A DNA stretch of 64,000 nt from an uncultured Ignavibacteriota bacterium (GCA_903884005.1 CAISDA010000005.1:51713-115712); one strand, 5' to 3'; numbered from the stretch's first letter, positions 37,217-45,558 are shown. Numbers and translations are program-made. The notes: generated from the letters alone by a model not told the origin.

Positions 37217-38305
37217 TCACGACCGCGCGGCGTCGATCATCGCCCTGAGCGAGTCGGGTGCAACATCCGGCTGCACGATATGGGCGGGAGCAAGCAGATA
37301 ACCGCCGCCCTCGCCGAGTGTCTTGGCCAGAAATTGCACGTTGCGACGGATGGCGTCGGCATCTCCGGCGGGGAGCAGCGCTTGCTGGTCCACCCCTCCA
37401 AAGAAACAGATCTTGTCACCATAGGTGCGTTTGAGCAGCTCCGGATCCGATCCGGGCACATTGGGCTGCACGGGATTGTACACCTCGACACCGAGCTCGA
37501 TGAAATCGTCGAGCAGCGGCGCGACCGCCCCGTCCGAATGGAAGATGATGATGAGGTTCGGATATTCCTCCTTCAGCCGTCCGATCATCCGAGCATAGCG
37601 CGGCTTGAACCGTTCGCGCCAGAGTTCGGGATCGATGAGCAGAGACACCTGCGTTCCGAGATCTTCGCCAAGCCACACGGCGTCCACGCCGATCGATGCG
37701 AGCTGCATCGCGATGCCCAGCGTCCACGCTTCGATCTTGTCGTTCAGTGTCTCCACCCACTCTTCTTCGGTCATGAGCGCAATGAGATATTTTTCGAGTC
37801 CCGTCATGTGCCATGCCAGTTCAAACAGCGACAATTCCGCATCGCCGATCACGAAAAATTCGCTGCCGAAGCGGGCAATGTCGCGCTTGGCGGCATCGAA
37901 CCGCCCCGGCGCGTACGCATCGGGAAACGCATAGGCGTCGATGTCGTCAACAGACTCCACATGCTCAAGCGGGCCTTTCACGACGTCTACATACAGCACG
38001 CCCGGTTTCATGTGCATGCCGAACTCGTTGGTCGTCACCGTCTCGTCGATGCGCTCGGGCGTGAATCCGCTCGCAACGGTCCCGCCCACAACGACGCAAT
38101 CGCTTCCGAGCCGCGTCCTGATCTCGTTGGCTGAGATCCTGTATGTGAGATCTTCATAATAGGACAATGCATATTCGGGCGTGATGCCAAGTGCAGCGCC
38201 GAATTGTTCGGTCAGCGACCGGCACAGATCGAACTGGATCGGAACCCGGTCGGGAAGGCCTTCAATTTTTTTGAATGCGCGAAGCACTCGTTCTCGTGAA
38301 TTCAT
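37217..38305 (-). CDS. Uroporphyrinogen decarboxylase-fold (UROD-like) protein
   Basis: A 362-residue protein behind a GGAG ribosome-binding site. It starts MNSRERVLRAFKKIEGLPDR and keeps the fold landmarks of the UROD/MtaA superfamily (VDAVWLGEDLGTQVSLLIDP, VEVYNPVQPNVPGSDPELLK, CFFGGVDQQALLPAGDADAI). The Zn-binding HxC motif of the corrinoid methyltransferase branch is replaced by FHSDGA, so classical methyl transfer is unlikely. Similar proteins occur in rhamnose and other sugar clusters with unknown function. It is co-directed with and 18 bp from the rhamnose mutarotase gene upstream. Confidence 0.85.
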   Translation of the reverse strand: MNSRERVLRAFKKIEGLPDRVPIQFDLCRSLTEQFGAALGITPEYALSYYEDLTYRISANEIRTRLGSDCVVVGGTVASGFTPERIDETVTTNEFGMHMKPGVLYVDVVKGPLEHVESVDDIDAYAFPDAYAPGRFDAAKRDIARFGSEFFVIGDAELSLFELAWHMTGLEKYLIALMTEEEWVETLNDKIEAWTLGIAMQLASIGVDAVWLGEDLGTQVSLLIDPELWRERFKPRYARMIGRLKEEYPNLIIIFHSDGAVAPLLDDFIELGVEVYNPVQPNVPGSDPELLKRTYGDKICFFGGVDQQALLPAGDADAIRRNVQFLAKTLGEGGGYLLAPAHIVQPDVAPDSLRAMIDAARS

Positions 38306-38323
38306 TACGGCATCTCCTTCGGA

Positions 38324-38638
38324 TTAATCCATGTGAAACACTTCTGGCAGCGTGGTGGACATCGGTGAATGGTCCGGATTCGTTTCCATGATATCGGACA
38401 TGTAGCTCCACCATTTTTTAACGATCTCGGTCTCCGGCAGCGCGGCGGAGGCATTGTGGTCCTTCAATTTCTGGAACGCGAAGAGCGTCAGCGTCTCCTC
38501 ATCAAGATAGATGGAATAATCGCTCACGCCGGCCGCTTCAAGTTCTTTCACCAGCACGGGCCAGATCTCGTCGTGACGCCGTTTGTATTCTTGTTCGAAT
38601 CCGGGTTTGATCTTCATCTTAAACGCCTGACGGATCAT
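38324..38638 (-). CDS. rhaM: L-rhamnose mutarotase
   Basis: A 104-residue protein, exactly the usual RhaM length. Start MIRQAFKMKIKPGFEQEYKR (ATG at 38638, preceded by AGGAG), then RHDEIWPVLVKELEAAGVSD and the C-terminal KWWSYMSDIMETN. It catalyses anomer exchange of L-rhamnose in the cytoplasm. It lies directly upstream of the UROD-like gene and divergent from the GxGYxYP gene. No other rhamnose catabolic genes are in the window, so it may act on a related deoxy-sugar or be linked to genes beyond it. Confidence 0.9.
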   Translation of the reverse strand: MIRQAFKMKIKPGFEQEYKRRHDEIWPVLVKELEAAGVSDYSIYLDEETLTLFAFQKLKDHNASAALPETEIVKKWWSYMSDIMETNPDHSPMSTTLPEVFHMD

Positions 38639-38934
38639 GACGATACGCTCCTTTGCTTCACTGTGAAAAAATGATGACCGAACCTCTGCCGTGCGCGCAC
38701 TGTGCAGCACACACTCGGCGGCGATCGCGTGCAGCCGTGCGCTGCCCGGCCGTGAATCTCATTACTATACTCAAAGATTATTTGGGATGCAATCATATTT
38801 TCATGGCCGGAGTGCCATATTTTTTCGCGATTGCATTTCACAGATTTTTTTCCGATATATTTAATTAAGAATATCTCGTTTTGCATATAAAACACCCATT
38901 CACCCTCTCACGCCAGTTCTTCCGGAGGCAACGC
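38639..38934. other. Divergent promoter region (no gene)
   Basis: This AT-rich stretch separates the divergent rhamnose mutarotase and GxGYxYP genes and should hold both promoters. The only clear signal is the GGAGG ribosome-binding site at 38922-38928 before the ATG at 38935. I cannot place -10/-35 elements with confidence. Confidence 0.4.
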
Positions 38935-41037
38935 ATGAAAAAATTCCTCTTCTTCATCATCATCATCGCTGCAGCGCACATCGCTTCGGCCCAAATCGAT
39001 CCGGCATTTGTCGGTTCGTGGAAATATGTTCCCGAAAAAAGCACGGAGATCGATCTCTATGGAACCGTCTCGGTGGAACTGCTGCAGACCGGCAGCACTG
39101 TGACGCTCATACAGAATTTCGGCACCGGAAGGGCGCACAAAGACTCGATTGTCCTGAAGGATCTCACGGAGAAAACCTCGGCGCAGATAGAGATCGCCTC
39201 GCGCGTATTTCCGACGAATGCCTTCATGGGACTCATGATGCCCCTCGGTTCCGCGCGCACGATCGCTGCACGGTACGATAAAAAAATTCCCGCGCTCCTG
39301 CTCGATGAAAAATTTTCTGTGCAGGGCTCGCAGGGCCTGACGCCTGTGACCGTAGAATCGGCGTACCGGCTCTCTGACGACAAACAGTTTCTCACGCTCA
39401 CCATCGCACGCTCAACCCGCAAACAATCGGCCCCCATCGTGTACACATTCGCGAAAGCCGATGCGAAGCAGGCGTACAGCATCAAGCTCGCCGATAATTG
39501 GGAGACCACCGGCAAACTTCCCGCAAATGCATTCCTCATCAGTCTGCAGGGACTCGCCAACACCGGCGGAGCACGGCTGTATTTCATCTATCCCGAAAAA
39601 TGGGACTTCCTCTTTACTCCCTCGGTGCTCGACTTCTATAAGAACAAGCACAACTTCAAATTCACGGAACTGCAGACGCCTGAAGAAGCGCTCAACGCGC
39701 TCAAAACATTTGTGAACGGCTACGTTGTGTGGGATAAATCCATTCGCCAGTCTCTCGTCGTGGCGTTCACGATCGCCGGACTGGAACGGGCAGTCGTCGT
39801 GACCGAAGACATGATCCCGATGGCCGACAAGGCCGGGCTCAAAATGGTCGAGGATCTCCGCGGAAAATTTGCGGGCAAGAAGGATGCCGAGATCTTCCAG
39901 TGGGCGTACGACAAATACTTCGACCGGTGCAGCAAGGACTTCGTTGTCTGGCTGGGCGGCGAAGAGGGTAAAATGATGAAACCGGGCGTCGCCGATTTCG
40001 GCATCATGAAGCGCGCGTTCTTCACAGACCTGTCCACAAAGCCTGCCGACACCGAAGAATATGCCCTGTCGAAAAAAATCATGAGCGAAATGAAACCGAT
40101 GTCGCTGGTGATGGGATGGCACTCGTATGGAAAAGACAAGGAGCGCGATTATGTGACGCTCGCCTCGGGCAACACGCTGCGCGTGGAGGGATTGCACACG
40201 CTGCCGAATCTCAGCTTCAGCAGCCAGACGGCCACCTCGCCCGGATTTACATTCAAGAACAACCATCAGGCGGTTCCAGGCAAGACGTATACACCGGAGA
40301 AAAAAGTCTACGTGGCGGCGATCGAAACCGACTGCCTCGGACTCGGCTCGTGGCTCAAACCCGGCCGCGGTGCGCTGCCCTATGCATGGGAAGTGACGAT
40401 GAACTGGGTGTGGCTCGCGCCGACCATGCTCGAATATTTCTACAGCATGGCGACGCCGAACGATTATTTCATCGGCTCGCTCGGCGGCCCGGGCTATATG
40501 TATCCGAAGGCCATCCCGAAAAAAGATCTGCCCATATGCGTCGCAAAAGCCGGTGAGCTGATGAAGCAGCTGGACCTGAACGTGTTCGAGATCATGGATT
40601 ACAGCGAAGGCGCAACGGTGGAGGGAAATTCTGACCTCACGAAAGATGTCGTCGACGCGTTCTACGACGGGATGCCCGGCGCGATCGGCTTTATCAACGG
40701 TTATGCCCCGTCGTTCACATTCACCTCGCGCGGCGGCAGGCCGCTCATCTCGTACGATTATTATTTGTCCGAGAAGCGCAGCGAAGCCGACGCCATCGCC
40801 GACCTGAAGGAATTGATCAGCATCAACACGAAGCGCCCGTATTTTCTGGTGATGCATGTGCGCGAATGGACGGATCTCGTGCGCGTGAAGAGCATTCTCG
40901 ACAAAGTCGGGTCCGATGTGGAAGTGGTGCCGCTGGACATCTTCCTGAAGATGGCCGGACAGGAACCCACATTCAAAGAACGCTACAAGGAAAAGGACCG
41001 CGGCAAGACGCAGGGCGTGAATCCGCTCTATAATTAA
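38935..41037 (+). CDS. GxGYxYP-family secreted protein
   Basis: A 700-residue protein with a strong ribosome-binding site (CGGAGG) and a signal peptide (MKKFLFFIIIIAAAHIASAQ). The name-giving motif of the family is visible as SLGGPGYMYPKAIPKK at about residues 522-537. The N-terminal part (DPAFVGSWKYVPEKSTEIDL) is a lipocalin-like or immunoglobulin-like beta domain not needed for the motif. The family (PF14323 type) is found in Bacteroidetes and related phyla next to carbohydrate genes; its biochemical role is not established. It lacks a T9SS sorting domain, so it is probably periplasmic. Confidence 0.83.
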   Translation: MKKFLFFIIIIAAAHIASAQIDPAFVGSWKYVPEKSTEIDLYGTVSVELLQTGSTVTLIQNFGTGRAHKDSIVLKDLTEKTSAQIEIASRVFPTNAFMGLMMPLGSARTIAARYDKKIPALLLDEKFSVQGSQGLTPVTVESAYRLSDDKQFLTLTIARSTRKQSAPIVYTFAKADAKQAYSIKLADNWETTGKLPANAFLISLQGLANTGGARLYFIYPEKWDFLFTPSVLDFYKNKHNFKFTELQTPEEALNALKTFVNGYVVWDKSIRQSLVVAFTIAGLERAVVVTEDMIPMADKAGLKMVEDLRGKFAGKKDAEIFQWAYDKYFDRCSKDFVVWLGGEEGKMMKPGVADFGIMKRAFFTDLSTKPADTEEYALSKKIMSEMKPMSLVMGWHSYGKDKERDYVTLASGNTLRVEGLHTLPNLSFSSQTATSPGFTFKNNHQAVPGKTYTPEKKVYVAAIETDCLGLGSWLKPGRGALPYAWEVTMNWVWLAPTMLEYFYSMATPNDYFIGSLGGPGYMYPKAIPKKDLPICVAKAGELMKQLDLNVFEIMDYSEGATVEGNSDLTKDVVDAFYDGMPGAIGFINGYAPSFTFTSRGGRPLISYDYYLSEKRSEADAIADLKELISINTKRPYFLVMHVREWTDLVRVKSILDKVGSDVEVVPLDIFLKMAGQEPTFKERYKEKDRGKTQGVNPLYN

Positions 41038-41109
41038 AAACGGCGATTGCCCTTCACCCGTACTGGGTGCAACGGCACCGCAGAATTCAAACAGCATTCG
41101 ATCGGGCAG

Positions 41110-41137
41110 GAGGCCGGTGACTCACGTCATCGGCCTC
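41110..41137 (+). terminator. Hairpin after the GxGYxYP gene
   Basis: A 12-bp stem (GAGGCCGGTGAC with one G-T pair to GTCATCGGCCTC) and a TCAC loop, 72 bp after the stop codon. A CCCCTTTTTT run follows about 17 bp later rather than directly, so a terminator role is likely but not certain. Confidence 0.55.
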
Positions 41138-41213
41138 GCTCGTTCAAGACCGCGTCCCCTTTTTTGCGCTCCCCCTGTACCCCGCACTGCGAGCTCCCCG
41201 GCAACTCGTCATA

Positions 41214-41308
41214 TTGTAGGGCGACCTGTTAGTTCGCCCCGGACGAAATAACATTTCACCCTACGTTGCCTCGTTGATAGCGCGGCTGAGTTGCTCTCGT
41301 TGAACATA
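41214..41308. repeat. Copy of a dispersed intergenic repeat
   Basis: It contains GGGCGA...TCGCCC arms, then ACGAAATAACATTTCACCCT and the sequence up to GTTGAACATA. From 41243 to 41308 it matches 43439-43500 with moderate divergence (CGAAAT-ACATTTC-CCCTAC--TGCCTC...GGATGAGTT-like core). The arms around 41214-41240 are not in the other copy. Confidence 0.6.
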
Positions 41309-41333
41309 GTGCGCCGCAAGCAAACAGACTGTG

Positions 41334-41537
41334 CTATTTAGCATTCGGCGTGTCGACGCGCCGATGGACCCACGGCAGCACGATACCCAGGATGAGGGCA
41401 AGACGAACGGACGTCTCCCAATCGATGGCCCCCGAACCGTGCATGAAAAATCCATACAGTGACGTGACAATCACGCTCACGAACAGAACGATCGAAAAAA
41501 TGATCGCGAAGTCGATGACATATTGTGCCGTTTTCAT
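41334..41537 (-). CDS. Small membrane protein
   Basis: A 67-residue protein starting MKTAQYVIDFAIIFSIVLF, with two hydrophobic segments (the second around RLALILGIVLPWV) and a short polar tail HRRVDTPNAK. I know no family. The ATG at 41537 was chosen because the upstream extension is polar and non-conserved-looking. It lies 49 bp after the ICMT-like methyltransferase gene and is probably transcribed with it. Confidence 0.5.
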   Translation of the reverse strand: MKTAQYVIDFAIIFSIVLFVSVIVTSLYGFFMHGSGAIDWETSVRLALILGIVLPWVHRRVDTPNAK

Positions 41538-41586
41538 GCCCTGCCCCCTCTCGATGGTATTTAATTTTTTCCGACATCCCGCTGAG

Positions 41587-42198
41587 CTATTGCACACCTT
41601 TCCGTTTGCTGAAGGGAATCAACATCGGCACACTCTGTTGATACGCGACGTATGCATCACCGAATTCCACGACGAGCTTTCGTTCTTCAAGCTGCGTCCC
41701 GATGAGAACATACACTGTCAATACGGCGTTCACAATGATATCCAATGCCGTGAACGCTTGACACCATAAAAAAATGATCAGCGATAAATACATGGGATGG
41801 CGTACGACGCCCAGCAGTCCATGGTGTTTTATTGGTCCCGACGAATTGGATGCGGCAGTCTTTCCGAATCTCAGCATCTGGCGTATGCCGAAAAACGTCA
41901 ATGCGTCGTAGTCGAAAAAAAATGACCAGAAGAACATCGCCAGCGAACCCCACATCAGCACAGAGCGCACCATGGACAACGGCATGCCGGACGAGATGAT
42001 CACCTCGCCTTTAAACAGTGCAGTATACCTGATCAGTGGAATCAGCAACAGCAATGAAAATACAACATAGAACAATCTGTAAAAAGCATAATAGTCCTTC
42101 AGGTAACGGATCACGAGTTCGGTGAATCGGATGCTGATCAGGTAACTATGAAGGGCGCAATAACCCGTCCACAACAAGACGATGACGATATAGTCCAT
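41587..42198 (-). CDS. Isoprenylcysteine carboxyl methyltransferase (ICMT)/NnrU-like membrane protein
   Basis: A 203-residue integral membrane protein with five or six hydrophobic segments. The C-terminal half has the SAM-binding pattern of the ICMT/PEMT superfamily: GLLGVVRHPMYLSLIIFLW followed by IGTQLEERKLVVEFGDAYVAYQ. The NnrU branch is another possibility, and the methyl acceptor cannot be read from the sequence. The methyltransferase is probably independent of the flanking clusters and precedes the small membrane protein gene on the same strand. Confidence 0.8.
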   Translation of the reverse strand: MDYIVIVLLWTGYCALHSYLISIRFTELVIRYLKDYYAFYRLFYVVFSLLLLIPLIRYTALFKGEVIISSGMPLSMVRSVLMWGSLAMFFWSFFFDYDALTFFGIRQMLRFGKTAASNSSGPIKHHGLLGVVRHPMYLSLIIFLWCQAFTALDIIVNAVLTVYVLIGTQLEERKLVVEFGDAYVAYQQSVPMLIPFSKRKGVQ

Positions 42199-42267
42199 TT
42201 TCGCCTCCTCAAGAATGAGAGATTTTTTTTTTGATGCCGTGTAACTACTTAGCGTGCACTAAAATCA

Positions 42268-42390
42268 TTGTCATCCTGAGCGAAGCGAAGGATCTAAACT
42301 GGTGATCGCCAGTGGCAGCACATAATCGAAGCTGCCTGTTGTAATGTGCATTTTAGATTCTTCAGTCGCTTCGCTCCTTCAGAATGACAA
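42268..42390. repeat. MITE-like element with long terminal inverted repeats
   Basis: The left arm begins TTGTCATCCTGAGCGAAGCG and continues AAGGATCTAAA; the right arm reads TTTAGATTCTTCAGTCGCTT and ends TCAGAATGACAA. The roughly 30-base arms are imperfect complements and flank a core of about 60 bp without a gene. This type of sequence (GTCATTCTGAGCGAAGCG) is a known recurrent intergenic repeat in many bacteria. A fragment occurs at 26961-26981. Confidence 0.7.
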
Positions 42391-42540
42391 GGACGAAAGA
42401 GTATGCTGAGGAGTTATGATGCCGCAGGCTTCGGCGGTTCCCCAACGAAAATGTACAGAGGATTATAGGGAAAGGCAAGGAGAGAAGAATTGCGGCCGAA
42501 GGCCGTTTGTATCTCTCGCCGCAATTCGTTATTTTTTTTC

Positions 42541-43398
42541 ATGAGCATCGTGAACATCTTCGGAACATCGCGGCTGAAACCGCACTGGTCATTTTCAACA
42601 ACCCACATTCTCTGGCGGTTCCTCGTATCGGACGACGGACTCATTCTCGGCGAGGACCGCGACACAGACGCGAAAACCGTCTCGTTCTTCTGCATCGACA
42701 TGAAGACGGGTGCCGTGCTCTGGCGCGGCAGGACGTTTACCGAGCCCTGGTGGATCGGCACCGAGGCGCTCGTGGGCACACGCCTGTATCTGCACGGATT
42801 CTCACAGCCCGATATGCCGGAACACCACGGACTCATCGCGCTCGACGCGCGGACCGGCAATGAAGCCTGGCAGAATGGGGCGATCTCCTTCTATGCGGCA
42901 GATGCAGACAGAGTGATCGGATACCGCGATCTGTTCGAACGCAGAGTGTTCGAACACTTCGACGCTGCCACAGGCGCCTTTCTCGGCGAGATCGACCCGG
43001 CAACTGCCGACACAGCCGAAATGCGTAGGCACACATTCGGCAGAACCGATTTTATCTATGCCGAACCCCTGACAGCCGATGACATGGATCTCGAGCGCAT
43101 TCGCACTTCGCTCGCAAAACACGGCACAATGCCGGAAGATCCGCAATCCATCGAATACGCCCGCACCGGCAGCCGCCTTGTCATCAGCGCATACCTTCCG
43201 CATCCCGCTGTGACAGGAAGGATGCCTATGCTGAAAAATATCCTCTGTGTTGTGAACAGCGAGACAGGCAGGGAGGAATTCTTCGACGTGCTGAATGCCG
43301 AGACTCCCTATCCAGTACCCGATTCTTTTTTCATAGACAACGGCACCCTCTATTATTTAAAAGGAAAACGCACGCTCTGCGCGCTTCACATCGAATAG
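42541..43398 (+). CDS. DUF4905-like protein
   Basis: A 285-residue soluble protein from the ATG at 42541 (MSIVNIFGTSRLKPHWSFST). The pattern of a short seven-bladed-like sheet (FSTTHILWRFLVSDDGLIL, VSFFCIDMKTGAVLWRGRTF, HGLIALDARTGNEAWQNGAI, LCVVNSETGREEFF) resembles the DUF4905 family known mainly from Bacteroidetes and Chlorobi relatives. No signal peptide or membrane segment is visible and the function is unknown. Its neighbours give no hint; the repeats on both sides suggest an isolated transcription unit. Confidence 0.65.
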   Translation: MSIVNIFGTSRLKPHWSFSTTHILWRFLVSDDGLILGEDRDTDAKTVSFFCIDMKTGAVLWRGRTFTEPWWIGTEALVGTRLYLHGFSQPDMPEHHGLIALDARTGNEAWQNGAISFYAADADRVIGYRDLFERRVFEHFDAATGAFLGEIDPATADTAEMRRHTFGRTDFIYAEPLTADDMDLERIRTSLAKHGTMPEDPQSIEYARTGSRLVISAYLPHPAVTGRMPMLKNILCVVNSETGREEFFDVLNAETPYPVPDSFFIDNGTLYYLKGKRTLCALHIE

Positions 43399-43436
43399 AC
43401 CGGCGCCATTGCAGGGCACGTTGCCGACTCACACTC

Positions 43437-43500
43437 CCGCGAAATGACATTTCGCCCTACACTGCCTCAATGACGTTTCGGATGAGTTACGTTGACACAA
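43437..43500. repeat. Second copy of the dispersed intergenic repeat
   Basis: GCGAAATGACATTTCGCCCT continuing to GTTGACACAA aligns over about 62 bp with the copy at 41243-41308. It lies just downstream of the DUF4905-like gene, and its last 12 bases reach into the candidate upstream activating region of the respiratory operon. Confidence 0.6.
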
Positions 43501-43599
43501 CCCGTGTCGATTTTTAGGATAATCCTCCTTCGTGTAGGTAAACACAACACAATAATCGGGAATACCAACACAATTTTCGGTCACGAATGTGGAATTGTG
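43489..43599 (+). promoter_or_regulatory. Candidate upstream activating region of the Qrc-like operon
   Basis: It holds an inverted repeat GACAC-AACCC-GTGTC (43493-43507), several ACACA half sites and CACAATT (43569-43575) facing AATTGTG (43593-43599). The repeats lie about 35-140 bp before the -24 element, the usual distance for sigma-54 activator sites. Activator binding is inferred. Confidence 0.45.
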
Positions 43600-43632
43600 C
43601 TTTTTATTACGGAATTTCCCCCACGAAATTTC

Positions 43633-43648
43633 TGGCAAGGTATTTGCT
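43633..43648 (+). promoter_or_regulatory. Sigma-54 (-24/-12) promoter of the Qrc-like operon
   Basis: TGGCAAGGTATTTGCT matches the consensus TGGCACRNNNNTTGCW in all fixed positions except one (A for C at the sixth base). The invariant GG (43634-43635) and GC (43646-43647) are 10 bases apart. It lies 55 bp before the first gene, with a predicted transcript start near 43659. Confidence 0.85.
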
Positions 43649-43703
43649 ACCTATACTCTTATCGCACCACACAACACACATATACCTAGAGAGGATAACC
43701 GCC

Positions 43704-43973
43704 ATGCTTAACTTCACCGATGATACCATGTGGCTTAACGTCACGAACATTGCACTCGGAATCGTAGTGCTCGTTGCCTGTATCGTAGTTGCCCGCGTGT
43801 TTGCAGTCGAGCTCTTTGACCGTCTGCGGGAATCATTTGCGACACAGCATTCACCCGCCCATGAATTATTTGTCCACGACCTTGGATTGACGATGGCCGA
43901 CGGCGGCGAACGCATCGACCAAAAAAAAGATGATGCATCGTCCGAAACGCCGGCTGCACCCGCGAAACAATAA
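43704..43973 (+). CDS. Small single-span membrane protein, first gene of the Qrc-like operon
   Basis: An 89-residue protein starting MLNFTDDTMWLNVTNIALGI, with one hydrophobic span (IALGIVVLVACIVVARVFAV) and a charged cytoplasmic tail (FVHDLGLTMADGGERIDQKK). The LTMADGG motif recurs as MMADGG in the gene at 44020 and LTLPDGG in the gene at 49676, so the three form a related accessory set. An AGAGGAT ribosome-binding site precedes the ATG. No known family; a membrane anchor or interaction partner of the quinone reductase complex is inferred. Confidence 0.75.
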   Translation: MLNFTDDTMWLNVTNIALGIVVLVACIVVARVFAVELFDRLRESFATQHSPAHELFVHDLGLTMADGGERIDQKKDDASSETPAAPAKQ

Positions 43974-44019
43974 TCGTTAATTCAATGAGCATGTTCTTCA
44001 CACTAACGAAAGAACGGTG

Positions 44020-44967
44020 ATGCGTTGTCCTTTTTTGCGCGAAGCGCAAGTAAAATACTGCAAGGCATCGGCTGTCAAACGAATGATTGTCCGCATGCCT
44101 GCTGAGGCTGTGGACGAGCGGTGCTCGACGAGTGAGTACGAGACCTGCCCGTCCCTGATCCAGCTGCACGAAGATCATCCCTCGCATTCTCATTGTCCGT
44201 TTTTGCATGAATCGCTGGTCCAGTATTGCGCCGCAAGCCCGGTGACAAAGTATATCCCCCACAGCGAATCGACCATCACCCGCTGCGGCAACGATAACCA
44301 TCACTACTGCGATCTGTATGTCTCGATCGCAGCGCCCGAACAGAACGAGGATGGACACGGGGACAGCCGTGCATCGAACGACAGTATTCCCCTTCCCCGC
44401 CGCCTTGCATTCACCTCGAATCACTTTTGGCTGGATCAGGCCGACGACGGCACGTGCCACATCGGCATCGACGGGTTTCTGGCAACATTGTTTCACAAGA
44501 TCGACAAGGTCAATTTTATCACCACCAAAGGCATTTCAACGCCGATCGTCGTTGTCACGGCGCATGGGGTTGATCTGCAATTCGTCTTTGCGTCCCCGGT
44601 AAACATCACCGGAGTTAACTCGTATCTGCGCACGGATCCCGATAAGGTCCTCACTCATCCGTACAGTTCGGGCTGGCTCTTCGAAGGAACGCTGTCTGAA
44701 TCGTCGAACGGCAATGCGAAGGAATCGTTCGTTCGCGAATTGCTCCGCGGCGATGAGGCGACACAGTGGATGAGCAAGGAAGTCGATCACCTCTCCGATT
44801 TTCTCCACAACACCATACTGCCGAACCACGCCACAGCGGAGCCGATGATGGCCGACGGCGGGGTGGCGGCGGCGGACTTTGTGGATCATCTCGAACACGC
44901 GGAACTGCTCCATCTATTCAATGAATTCTTTTCGCCCTTTGCACATTGGAGAAATGCGTCGTGCTAA
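44020..44967 (+). CDS. Cysteine-rich protein with a degenerate glycine-cleavage-H-like domain
   Basis: A 315-residue protein. The first 100 residues hold a tandem four-cysteine module, CPFLREAQVKYC with two later Cys, then CPFLHESLVQYC with two later Cys, each able to bind metal or an Fe-S cluster. Residues about 128-230 form a GcvH-like barrel (RLAFTSNHFWLDQADDGTCH, IGIDGFLATLF, YSSGWLFEG). The lysine that carries lipoate in true H proteins falls at a DLQFVFASPV segment without Lys, so it cannot be lipoylated there. The tail ends with an MMADGG motif and a helical region. The ATG at 44020 follows a GTG at 44017. Its stop overlaps the next gene by 7 bp, so it is translationally coupled to the cytochrome c subunit. 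Confidence 0.8.
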   Translation: MRCPFLREAQVKYCKASAVKRMIVRMPAEAVDERCSTSEYETCPSLIQLHEDHPSHSHCPFLHESLVQYCAASPVTKYIPHSESTITRCGNDNHHYCDLYVSIAAPEQNEDGHGDSRASNDSIPLPRRLAFTSNHFWLDQADDGTCHIGIDGFLATLFHKIDKVNFITTKGISTPIVVVTAHGVDLQFVFASPVNITGVNSYLRTDPDKVLTHPYSSGWLFEGTLSESSNGNAKESFVRELLRGDEATQWMSKEVDHLSDFLHNTILPNHATAEPMMADGGVAAADFVDHLEHAELLHLFNEFFSPFAHWRNASC

Positions 44968-45548
44968 AACCTGGATTACTTCGTTTCCTCGCCGGATTAT
45001 TTTTTTCGCTTGTTATTGGATGGTACGTTTTTCCATATGCGTTATACGAAAAGTTCGAACAACCGATACAGTTCAGTCATAAGGTACACACCGGCGAAAC
45101 AGGCGGACTGTCGTGCACAGACTGCCATGAGATAAAATCGGATGGACGGTTCTCGGGCATACCCGCGCTTGAAAAATGCGCCTCGTGCCATTCGTCCGCC
45201 ATCGGCACCTCATCCCAGGAAAAGATCCTGGTCGACGAGTATGTGTCGAAGAACCGCGAAATCCCTTGGCTCATCTATGCGAAGCAGCCGCAGAATGTTT
45301 ACTTCTCGCATGCCAGCCACGTAAAACTCGCCGCCCTTGAATGCACCGAGTGCCACGGCAGCCACGGTTCGTCGGATTCACTGCGGCCGTTCCAGCGCAA
45401 CCGCATCAGCGGATACAGCAGGGATATCTGGGGAAGCACGATGTCCCGGATCAACCGCGCGTCGTGGGACGGCGCGAAGATGGATGACTGTGAAAATTGT
45501 CACGACCGCCGGCATGTCGCCAACACGTGTTTAAAATGTCACAAATAA
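44961..45548 (+). CDS. qrcA: Menaquinone reductase multiheme cytochrome c subunit, QrcA-like
   Basis: A 195-residue protein starting at a GTG (44961) with GGAG 9 bases upstream. One N-terminal membrane anchor (LLRFLAGLFFSLVIGWYVFP) precedes a periplasmic domain with five CxxCH heme motifs (CTDCH, CASCH, CTECH, CENCH, CLKCH), histidines in between (FSHKVHTGET, FSHASHVKLAA) serving as possible axial ligands. This matches QrcA, the entry point for electrons from periplasmic cytochromes into the Qrc complex of sulfate reducers. The heme count seen here is one lower than the six usually described for QrcA. The electron donor in this organism is unknown. Confidence 0.82.
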   Translation: MLKPGLLRFLAGLFFSLVIGWYVFPYALYEKFEQPIQFSHKVHTGETGGLSCTDCHEIKSDGRFSGIPALEKCASCHSSAIGTSSQEKILVDEYVSKNREIPWLIYAKQPQNVYFSHASHVKLAALECTECHGSHGSSDSLRPFQRNRISGYSRDIWGSTMSRINRASWDGAKMDDCENCHDRRHVANTCLKCHK

Positions 45549-45558
45549 TATTCGAATC

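Noticed and set aside
39412..41097. Long open frame on the minus strand (561 codons) opposite the GxGYxYP gene
   Set aside because: It is a shadow frame of a GC-rich coding region; its product is rich in His, Arg and Cys and resembles no family, while the opposite strand has a signal peptide, a ribosome-binding site and the family motif.
41214..41240. GGGCGACCTGTTAGTTCGCCC as an independent terminator
   Set aside because: No T-run follows and the sequence overlaps the dispersed repeat, so it is treated as part of that element.
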